Below are positions 50,901 through 62,900 of a stretch of 64,000 nucleotides of DNA, one piece after another. How positions within the stretch are numbered: the first letter of the stretch is position 1; the number at the start of each line of letters is the position of its first letter. The notes below the pieces were generated by a model. It had not been told where the DNA came from, did no database searches, and saw nothing but the letters and a program-made list of their open reading frames with translations. Location: NCBI RefSeq assembly GCF_030463535.1, contig NC_132891.1:7465622-7529621 (forward strand). Direction: 5' to 3'. This DNA comes from Salminus brasiliensis (lineage: Eukaryota; Chordata; Actinopteri; Characiformes; Bryconidae). Both the position numbers and the translations under genes were made by a program.

Positions 50901-53900
50901 GGCCAGCAACAGGCAATGGTCCAACAGCAAGTGGTAACTCCTCAACAAGCTCAGGTTCAACTCCAGCATCCACCATCCCAGCCACAAGCCATGGCTGGAG
51001 ATTTAAATTCTAGAATAGTGTTACCATCTGTGAATCAAGATACAAGTGTTTCTGCGAGACCACCAGATGCACCACATCTACCAGGCATGCCAAGTGCTCA
51101 AGAACTTCCTGATCTATCTGCTGGCCAGGATCAAGCTCTCATTGGCCTTAGCCCATCAGAGCTTGAAAAACACAGACAGGTATAGGAACATCTCATATTG
51201 GTACGGAGTTGTTGGTGGCGTTTAACCAAGTTGGATAATCAGTATTTGGTTTCTTTTTTCATTGCAGAAACAAAGACTTAGAGAATTTTTGATCCGACAG
51301 AAAATGCAGAGGAACTCTAGAGAGAAGGAGGCAACTGCAGCCAGTAATAATGCTCCCAACTGGCAAGAAGGAGAAGTGTCCGTCTACCATCAAGACAAAA
51401 CCCAGCGAGCACCACCTCCTTACCCACAGGTATTTTTAAAATGTTGCACAGGATGTAACTATACTTATACTTTTCAGTTTTTATTGTTGTACTGTGCCTT
51501 ACTTTGTGATTTTGGGATGTGTTGCTGGTCTTTTAGTTGTTTACTGATTGTCCTGTCATGTTACATAGGATAGAGCAGCTATTGCTCAAGTACCTATCAC
51601 TGGCAAGCTTCCTCTACCTATGGGAGCAGTGGATGAGAAACTGTGCCGGCCTCCTCCTCCTGGAACACCTGGTATAATGGATCCTAATGTAGTAAGGTAA
51701 TTCGTGTTATCCCTTGACTATTGCATGTGCGTTCAGTGGTTATTTAAAAGCGCTAAACGATTAAAAATCAGTTGAAGCATAATTAATAACTGAGTGTATA
51801 TATTTTTCCTTTAGGCAACCTGGCCCTACTATTCCTCAGGGGATGTATCGCCCACCTTTTCATACGCAGTGGCAAGGTCAGACAGCTGGTCCACGAAGGT
51901 TCCCCCAACCATCCATGTTGGAAATTGGGCCCAGGCACCACCTCAATGCTCCTATAAACAACCCACTTACAATGCAAGGGGTGCAAGGCATGCCTAATCC
52001 CCTTGTAGTGGCACAAGGTGCTGTAACAGAGACGATGCAACCCTGTGTGTCTGGCCCTCCACCACAGTTTATAGAATTAAAACATAATGCTAGACCACTG
52101 GCACCTCAGTTTTTGCCAAGGGCACCCCAGCCCCGCCCCCGTTTTTTTGTACCACAGCAGGAAGTAGCTGCTCCATTTGTGCCACCTTCTCTTGATTCAC
52201 AGACGGAAGGTGGACAAGATCCCAGACTTGGGTTGCCACAACCTGGTATAGGCATGTTAATGCCTCAGCAAAGTAATGTTCCTCAACCTCAGTCCCAGCT
52301 ACAGCCCCAGCAGATACCAGCTACACCATCAAATGCATCTAATTCCTCCCACACAACCACTCAGCAACAGGGTCCTCGGGCCAATACTGTAGGAGGGCAA
52401 CAATCTGCAGAAGTAAGTGTTGACTTACCGGAGCCTGACCTTGAGGACCCTTTTGCTGCCAAAGACTTGGGAGATGCAGGAGCAGAAGCTGGGGTAGAGG
52501 ATGAAGATGACCTTGCACTTGACTTGGATCCTGATAAAGGGGATGATGACTTGGGAAACCTTGATAACCTTGAAACAAATGACCCCCATTTGGATGATCT
52601 GCTTAATAGTGATGAATTTGACTTGCTTGCCTACACTGACCCCGAACTAGATCAGGGTGACCCTAAGGATGTATTTTCTGACCAGTTGCGACTTGTTGAA
52701 GCAGAAGGCGAAGGTTCGGGGCCTTCTGTCACTGCGAACATTAAGGTAGAAGAGAAACCTAAAATTAGTTTAATTGCCAAGGACTCACTTGTAGCTTCCA
52801 CACAGTCATCTTCAAAAACTGAAGGCACCACATCTTCCAGTGTTTCTCATCCTCCTCTTAAGACGGAGTCTTCAGAAATAAGTGGACTTTCTTCTGTAAA
52901 ACTAGAAGAGAAAGGCTTGGTTGAGCAACAGCAGTCAGCACAAACTGTGATTAAAGATGAGATGCGAGAAGCTGTCTCCTTGCTTCTTAGTGCAACGCCA
53001 TCCAAGGCCTCAGCTCAGACAGAGAACTCACCTGCCTCACTGAACACTGTCCGCTTAGGAGGCGTGCCATTTCCTCTTCCTTCTCAAGCTGATCCTCTGT
53101 CATTCCCACCATCTACAACACATCCCGACCTGGGTGAGGATCCCCTCTGTCTGCCAGATGGTGGAGGCCAACACTCCCCTGCAGTTGATCTTGACAAAGT
53201 GGAGAGCACCTTGGAGGCAAGTGAACTGCCTTTATTGATTCAGGATCTCCTGGAACATGAAAAGAAAGAGCTTCAGAAACAGCAGCAGCAGCAGCAGCAG
53301 TTGAATGCTCTACAGGGAGGCTGTGGCAGTCATCTTCATAATCTTCAGAATCCACAACAACCTCCTGGTGGGGCGAACCAGGTTTTGATGCCCCATCATC
53401 GTCCACCTCCTCAGGGTCTTGTGGGTCAGCCTGGAATGGGGCCAAGGCCACCTCACATACTGTCACAACAGCAGAGGTTACTTGGTGCTGCAATGCCTCC
53501 ACCTCCTCATGTAACAATGGGGCAGCCACAAGCTATAATGCGAGGTGGACAGCCAAGCAGCATTCACCCTGGTCTTAATCCACAGCAGCAAGCGCCACCA
53601 CCTCAACACCTTGCAAAACAACAAACTCTCCCTAGCAACTTTTTTCCTGATAAAGGTATGTGTCTTAAAAGGTATGTGCACATTATACACAGGTTAAACC
53701 TTCTCTTTCTCATGTTCACGTCTTGCTTTATGTTCTTGCTTTATTTCCAGATCTGGATAAGTTTATGACCGATGACATCATGGACCCTATTGCCAAGGCA
53801 AAAATGGTGGCCCTAAAAGGCATAAAAAGGGTGTTGACTCAAGACCCAATGGGTGTGACTCCTGGAATTAACAGGTACATTTTCATAATTGTGCAAATAA

Positions 53901-56900
53901 CTATGTTGCTGTTTTCAAGCACATCACTTTTTGAGACATTCATTTATTTATTTGAAATCTTTTTAGGCAACAAGTATCTCTCTTGGCTCAGAGGCTGGCC
54001 TCAGCCCCAGGAAGTGCAGACCCTCAGGCTCACCTCGGACCTGGATCATCTAAGGTCGGTGGCTTTTTCTTTTGATTCAGTGTTCAGTACTCTTAGTTTA
54101 AACAATTATGAAAACCTTTGAAACAATTTAATTTTTGTTTTCAGGATGGGGAAAGCAGCGACCAGGCTCAGGCACGACCTAATCCTCCTCAGTTTGTCCA
54201 AGGCATCATCAGTATGTTCTATTTCTATTGATTATTATGATTTTATTTGAGATAAGCATCTATTTATTTCTATATATTCAGGTGGCACATTTTATTTATT
54301 TATTTATTTTGATAACCATCATGCGTTCTCTCTGCACAATAGATGATGCTGAGCAGCACCAATATGAGGAATGGCTTGTCCACACCCAGCAGTTATTACA
54401 GATGCAGCTGAAGTTCTTGGAGGAGCAGATAGGAGCACATCGGAAGTCCCGCAAAGCGCTGTGTGCTAAGCAACGCACTGCTAAGAAAGCAGGGCGTGAA
54501 TTTGCAGAAGCAGATGCTGAAAAGCTCAAACTGGTCACTGAAGAGCAAAGTAAGATCCAGAAACAGTTAGATCAGGTGAGAAAATATGCTATCTTCATAC
54601 CAGTACATGCATAGTGTGTTTTTTTTTTTTTATTATTTTTTTTTATTTTATTTTATTTATTTATTTATTTTTATGTATCAGTCTTACAGGGTTTTTTTTC
54701 TCATTTATTTTTATCAACCAGGTACGTAAGCAGCAAAAGGAACATACCAATCTGATTGCCGAATACAGAAGTAAGCAGCAGCAGCATCAGCAAGGGTCCT
54801 CAATGTTAGCACCTGGTACTTCCAACCAAGGGCAACACATGCTTTCTAAGATACCTGGACAGATGATGATGGCCCAACAAGGGGGGCCTATGATCGGACC
54901 AGGGGGGTCAGTACCTGGAGGCATTCCTTCAGGTGGTATGCCTGTTAGAATGCCTCAAGTGCACCAGTTTCCTGGTGCCCAGCCTCCTCATCCTGGGGCA
55001 CTTGGTGCTGTACCACCAGGCCCAACTGGTGGATTTTTTCCACAAGGTACTGGGGCACAAGTACCAGACCCAAGACTTCTTCAAGGACGACAGATGCAAC
55101 AAAGGATGCAGATGGTTCAGAAACTGCAGCAGCAGCAGCAGTTTATGATTGGTCAGCAGCCCATGCCGCATCAGAGCCAGCAACCTGGTGTTATGAGTCA
55201 GCAAGCTGGGCCTATGGGTGGTCAGACGCCCCAAACGTTGATGAGCAATACATTAATGGGACAACAGCAGCCAAATCTACAGCCTGGATTAATATCCAAC
55301 CAGCAACATCAGCAGGGCCTCATGCAGGTTTCGCAGGGCATGATGGGGAATCATTCAGTTGGACAGACCCAGCCGAATCTCATGGCTCAGCCAATGGCTC
55401 AGAATCAAAATGTGATAGCAGGCCAGCAAGTCATGCCTGGAAATCAAGCTGTGCAGCAGCTTCAAAGACCTTTGTTGGGTCAGCAGGGGCCTGGTGGACC
55501 ACATGTTATTAGAGGCCCACAAACCCAACTTACACCTCAGCAGCAGAGCATTTTGGCACAGCGTATGCTTATTTCTCAGCAACAGCAAAATGCTGCAAAG
55601 AACCTTGCTCAGCTCCAACAGCAGCAATTACCGCAACAGAGACAACCCACACAAGTAGGTCCGCCAGATCCACAAAGGGCTCTGGGAACTTCTCCTTCGG
55701 CCAGCGTTCAAGGAAATGTTGAGAATTTGCAGCAGGTTGTTCCAGGTCTCTCTCAAGATGTCCAGAACTCTGTCCCTAAAGATGGAGGAATCCTTAGCCC
55801 TAAAACCCCACCCCAGCAAGGTGGTGGACCCCAAACACCAATCCAGATGCAGCAACAAGGACCAAGTGGAGATCTGCAGGGAGCAGTTGGGCAGCAACAA
55901 CAATCAATTGCTTATTTAGCGCAACAGCAAGCAGCACAGCAACAGTCTGGACAAAATCATGGCCCGACACAGCAACATAGCTATGTAAACAGCCAACAGG
56001 CTGGAATACAACCTCAAGTGCAACAGCAACAACAGATGCAACTTGCTCTTCAGAGGCAGAATTCCCTTAATACAGAACATGTGAAACAGGAAGGTCAGCA
56101 AATGTGTTATGTGGCCCAGCAACAACCAATAGGTCAGAATGTTGGACAAGAATTGCAGGGCATGATGGGACAGCAGACTGGACAGAACCCATCTTTAATG
56201 CCTGGAAATCCAAATCAGCAAGAGCTACTGGTCCAACAGCAGAAGCAAGCCATGCTTGAGCAGATGAATAGAAGTCAACAAGTAATGATGAATCCGAGGC
56301 CAGGTGTTCCATCAGGGCAAATACGAGCTCCAATCAACATTCAGGCCATCATTGCACAAAATCCTCAGCTTCGTCACTTGACTCCTAATCAACAATTACA
56401 GCAGATTCAGGCAATGATTGCTCAGAGACAGGCTCAGCAGCAAGGCCAGATGCTGAGATTGCAAGGGCAAACGCAGGCCCAAATGCGTCCTTTGGGTCCA
56501 CAAGGGCAGCCTGTTGGCCCAAGATTGCCAGGGCTTGAGGCACAGCAGCAACACCCCTATGCTTTTGCTGGTAAGCAGGGTCCAGTTGGCTCTCCACAGC
56601 AACAAGGAGTTCCAAGCCAGTCATCAGTCATGACTCCGCAATATCAAGATACTGGATCATTGCAACAGCACCAGACGCTACCAGGAGCCTCACCTCAGTA
56701 TACCAGTAATACCCACCAACAGCAGCAGATGATGCAGCAACAACAACAGCAGCAAATGATGAGGGGACAGGTTCCTCTAACACGACCAATGATGGCTCAA
56801 ATTCGTACGCCACTTGGTCATATGGCAAGGCCAATGTCTCCTCGTCAACTTATGGGTCAGGGTTCGCCTGGCAGCCCCCTCTCTAGTCAGCAAAGACAAA

Positions 56901-59900
56901 TGATGGGTATGCGTCAGACTCCACCGGGCCAACAGCAACCTCATGGTGTGACGGCACTTAGCCCATTTCAGGCCTCTCCGTCTCATGTCGGTTCTCCTGC
57001 TGGCTCTGTTCAAGATGCTGGATCAAGTCCAGCATCTTTTAATAAACGTGATTCAGGCACTCCTTCACTGTCATCCCACCTGTCACCTGGGAAAAGTAGT
57101 GCTGGGAAAAACAGCCCATTTAGTAGTGTTGGTGCATCAGCTGCTTCACCACTAAGATCTCCAACAGTTAAGACTCCACAAGATTTATCAGGCCTCAAGT
57201 CAGAACCTCATGGCCCAGGTGTTGAAACACCAACATATGCTGTTCCTCCTAATGGTCCTTCCCCAAAGCCAGCACAGCACCTGATGCCACAGTTAACTTC
57301 TACAACAGTAGGTGATGTGTCCCATTCAACACCAGTGAGTGGTGAAGCAAATCTATGCAAGATCACACTACAAAACATTAAACAGGAACCCCGTGAGGTT
57401 CAGTGTGATTCAAGAGATAGTGGAGAGGTCCTCTCTGCTCCTATTAAGCGAGAAATTACTGGTGAGGCAGTCGGTCCAAGTAATTCCGGTGGTTTTGTCA
57501 ACTCCGTTTCTGGCCCTGGAAATCCACCAGGTGACTCTACAGCACAGACTCCCAGGACTGAGACAGGCCAGCAGCTTTTGCAGAAGCTCCTTCGAACTAA
57601 AAACCTTCAGTTAGCATCCCAAAGGCCATCTGATGGTATCCACAATGAAATTAATGGTCATATAAACAGCAAGTTGGCCATGTTGGAGCAGAAACTTCAA
57701 GGGACACCACGCAACATGGAGGTAAAAACTTTTCTTTTTCTTACCCTTTTTTTTCCCTTGTAAATGCCAAAGAATATACCTTTTAAAAATCAATATCACC
57801 ATTTTTTTAGGATCTCCAGTCAATCACCAAGAGGGCGCCTGTAACGAAGGCCAAGCGTACTCCAAAGGCGGGAGAACGTGGACCAAATGCAAGGAAGAAA
57901 ACTAAAAAAGATGAGGTTGGAAAAACTGAAGCAATAATGAAGCAACTTAAACAAGTAAGAACTGTTAATTTCCTGTTCCTTTTTACCTCTGTAGTAAATT
58001 AACACAAACATAATGTACATATACTCAGTTTGATCCTCAGCAATGTATATCCATACTCTTCAGGAGAAGTTATTATTTATATATATATATAATTTATTTA
58101 TTTTTTTTGTAAATCCTCTGTTTTATCAGCAGGGTCTGTCTCTTCTTCCTTTGATGGAGCCTTCGATAACTGCTAGCCTGGATTTGTTTGCGCCTTTTGG
58201 TAGCAGCCCAGCTAATGGCAAGACTCAGTTAAAGGGCTCTTTTGGAAATGCTGTAATCGACAATATTCCAGACTACTATTCTCAACTCCTCACTAAGGTA
58301 CCCTTAACTCTTTGCCTTGTTAGCAGCCTCAGCCTCCTGGATTTATCTTTTCCATAATTATTTGTCCTAAAAACATACATTTCTCTCAAATTAGAATAAC
58401 CTCAGCAATCCCCCAACACCACCTTCATCCCTTCCTCCGACTCCACCCCCTTCGGTGCAGCACAAGCTTTTAAATGGAGTGACTGCAGTAGAGGAACTAG
58501 CAGCAGGCCAGAAAGAGCGAGAGACCTCAGAGGATACCATGGGTAACAATGTTAATACATTTAAGTGTTTAGGCACCTTAGCTAAGCTAAATTATACATT
58601 GACATTTAGTTCTATTCACTTATAGACTCTGTTCCAGAGGAGGTAAAGAGTGTGGACATACTAGCAGCACTTCCCACTCCTCCACATAACCAGAACGAAG
58701 ATGTGAGGTAAGCTGTGGGGTATAAAAATAAATATTCTATCCATACCTGTGAAATCGCATCTGTGACTAATGTCAGAGTTAACTGTTTAACTAATTGCTT
58801 TCAGGATGGAAAGTGATGATGACAGTGATGCTCCAGATAGCATTGTGCCTGCATCATCACCTGAGAGCCAGATGGGAGATGATGCATCACGTTTCCCTCA
58901 TCTGCTGGAACCCAAAGAAGAGGAGAAAGAAAGGGCCATTTCTCCTGTTATTCCCATCATCCCTTGTTCTGCTATCCCTAGTATGCTTCCCTCTCTCTAT
59001 GGTGTTACTCCTTTCTTGAAATTAACCTGCTCTTATGTCAATTTTAATAAACTCATTATCTTGTCTTCCATAAATGTACAGCTTTTCCAGAGACTAAACC
59101 CTTTGAGGTAGTTGAGGGAAAGGCTGGCTCCTCTTTGAGTTCCTGGGACAAAGCCAAGAGCAATGAAGTATCTGTTACTTTCACCCTCTCGACCGCTGCA
59201 GCCAAGGTATATCAACTTCTAACTGCCCAAATCCACTTAACAGATCTATTAACTTCTTGTGTTCGCTGAACCATAATTGTTCTCCCAACAGAATTTGAAC
59301 TCTGTGATGGTGGCAGTTGCCCAACTACTGCACATGCGAATGCCAGGGTCCTATGAGGTGGCTTTCCCCCAAAGTCCTGGTAGAACAGGTGGTGTTGGGC
59401 CTGGGAAAGCACCTGAATCCACCAATCAAGGTAACTGTGGAAGTACAGTATCTCTTAAATGAGATTATCTGAATTTTATTAATTCTTGTGTTCATGTGGT
59501 AGTTAGTGAGGCTGAAAAGAGTGGCCTTACTGTTACTATTAACTGTTATCGTTTACAGTAAGGATGCATCAATATAGGAATTGTGGGCTACTGGTGTAGA
59601 TGCTTGGCTATATATAGATAAATGTAGAGGTTAAAAATAAACATTTATTTGTATAGGCAAATGCAGATAGGGGTTTACAATATGATGTTTTATTGAAATT
59701 GTGATACAAGTAAGCATATAGTGGATAATGTAAGTGTTTAAAGAACACTGACCTCCTGCAAAGTGTATTGGTGTGTGTAATTAGATGAAGTACAGCACAT
59801 TCTGCATACAAATTACTGTATTCAGTCTGGGACAGTATTTGAATACCATTTTTCAGAATCTGTCGCTATTGATGTGTGTTGTCTGCAAGTTGAAATATCG

Positions 59901-62900
59901 CAATAAATATTGTATATTGTGATTTGTGACCATATCCCCCACCTCTAGTTACATATACAGTCAAACAACCAAGTGTCGCCTAAATGTTGTGCTCTTCTGG
60001 AGTGCAATAAAGGGAGCATTTTCAGATACTTGCTTAAGGATTTGGTTACATTTATGATTAACATTTATTGTTATTATTATTTAAAAAACAAAAAACAAAA
60101 CCAATTATCTGTCAATCCAGATATGGTTCCCATGTCTATATGCATCCCAGTTTACAGAAATAACTGTTTATTAAACAAAGTGCAATTTCAGGGATTGGAC
60201 TGCCGAGATCAAAATACCAGATCAAATGTCTTTTTAGGCAATACAAACAACTTTTTTTATAGTCATTGACATTTTGTGAACTTGAAAATGGATGAACTAC
60301 ATTCTCCCATTTGTAATGCAGGAGAATTAAGTGTAAAGACTGATCAGTCTGCAAGCCAAGATGAAGAATGGCTCAGGCAGTTTGATGTCACCTTGCCTGG
60401 ATGTACTCTGAAGAAACAAGTTGATATTTTGTCTCTGATCAAACAGGTTTGTTTTCCGTTCTTATCTTATTCACAAATCACGAGTAATTTTAATTTTGTT
60501 TATTTTGTAATAATTGTTTTCCCTTTTTAGGAGTACCCTGAACATGAGGAACAACCTGCCCAGCACTGTTACATGACCAATGTGTCAGACCTTGATGTGC
60601 GCCATCTTCCCATTATTCCTGTTGAGGTATCGCCACCCCCTTCACCTTCACCTCCGCCACCACCATCTGCTGCTGGTGAGCCTGAACCTGTCACTCAGTC
60701 GGACACTGACCCTCAACCAGAGCCTGAATCTGAGCCTTCTGCTCAACCAAAGTCACCACCCACTACTAGCCCATGCGCTGTTGTTAAGACTGAGCCTTCA
60801 GCTGAGATTTCTTTAAAAATGACCACCAACCCTCCAGTCAAGACTGAACCTGAGGAGGTGGCCCTGTTGCCTCCTCCAGCTGCGCCATCTGAGGAAGAAG
60901 GTGCTGCTCCTAGCACCTCTGTGCCTCAGGATTCTCCCACAATAGAGATATGTCCTAAGCCCATCAAACAGCGGAGCAGGGCCTTCTCAGAAGATGAAGA
61001 GATACGTCCCAAAGTGAAGAAGTGGAAAGGTGTGCGCTGGAAACGCCTTCATCTGGTCATCACCATCCGCAAAGGAAGTTCCAAGAAGGAAAACAGCCGA
61101 GAGGTGTCTGAGCTTATGGAGCGCCTGCGCATTACGCTGAGACCAGATAAGTTGCCACGGGACAAGCGCAAGTGCTGTTTCTGCCACGACGAGGGTGACG
61201 GCGCCACTGATGGCCCTGCTCGTCTTCTTAACATTGATGTAGACCTGTGGGTGCATCTCAACTGTGCCCTGTGGTCTACTGAAGTCTATGAGACGCAAGG
61301 TGGCGCACTCATCAATGTGGAAGTGGCTCTTCGGCGTGGCCTACGCACACGCTGTGCTTGCTGTCAGAAGACTGGTGCCACCAACAGCTGCAACCGGCTG
61401 CGATGTCCAAATGTCTACCACTTCGCCTGCGCCATCCGGGCACGCTGCATGTTCTTCAAAGACAAAACGATGCTCTGCACTCAGCACAAGCTGAAGGGCC
61501 CCAGCGAGGAAGAGCTCAGCACCTTCGCCGTCTTCCGCAGAGTCTACATTGAACGAGATGAAGTGAAGCAGATTGCCAGCATTTTGCAACGTGGTGACCG
61601 CATACACCTGTTCCGGGTTGGTGGGCTCATCTTCCATGCTGTGGGTCAGCTCCTGCCCTCTCAGATGGCTGCCTTCCACTCGCCCACTGCCATCTTTCCT
61701 GTGGGTTACGAGGCCACACGTATCTACTGGAGCACACGTGTGCCTAACCGCCGCTGCCGCTATCGCTGTCGCATTAGTGAGCAGGATGGCATGCCCTTGT
61801 TTGAAGTTCGCGTGCTGGAGCCTGGACAGGAAGACCTGCACTTCAGAGACTGTAGTCCAGATGGTACGTAGCTTTAATTACACTCTTTTAGCACGTTGGC
61901 TTAAGGGACTTGATTAGGGTTGAGAAAATTGCCTGGTGGAAAATAAAATAATGGAACCTTGCGTCACAGTTTAGCATTAGACTGCATCCTTAAGTCCTAT
62001 GATAATAGTTCGTGTTTGAATCTCGAGCGAAGTCGCTTTGCTGTCAGCATCTGGAGTTCGAGAGCGCACAATTGGCCGTTCTCTCTCCGGTTGCGTAGAT
62101 GCCGGGTTAATTGGCAGTAACAAATTCCCTTTAATATAAAAAAGACTTTTTAGCTATGCACTGGATAATTATTTTGTTTTTAACTTTCCTCCTGCTTTTT
62201 TTATTTTCTATTTTTTTTATTTTCAGGCATCTGGGACAAGATTGTGCAGAAGGTTGCCAAGCTGCGTGAAGATGCAGCCATGCTGAAGCTCTTCGCTGAT
62301 CATGTAAAGGGAGAGGAGATGTACGGGCTCACTGTCCATGCTGTGATGCGCATTACTGAGTCGGTACGTTGCTTCACACTGTCCTACAGCTGATTTAAAG
62401 GTAACTTCAACTTTCCCACTAACGTTTGACAAATCTGTTTTACTGCAGCTTCCAGGAGTGGAGAACTGTCAGAACTACACATTTAGATATGGCCGCCATC
62501 CTCTTATGGAGCTTCCTCTTATGATTAATCCCACTGGTTGTGCACGCTCTGAGCCCAAGATTCTCACCCACTGCAAACGGTAAGATTTGTACATGTTGAA
62601 TGAAAAAGATCAACATAGTAAGAGTTATCGTACTCGTGTGTGGTAACCATATTGCTTGCATACTCTGTTGTTACTCTAGGATGTAGTGTGGTCATTGTTC
62701 ATACATTTGAAAATAAAACTCTTCTCTGCCTCTCTAGGCCCCATACACTGAACAGCACAAGTATGTCCAAAGCCTACCAGAGCACATTCACAGGGGAGAT
62801 TAACACCCCCTACAGCAAGCAGTTTGTTCACTCCAAGTCTTCTCAGTACCGTCGACTGAAGACTGAGTGGAAGAACAACGTGTACCTGGCTCGCTCCCGT

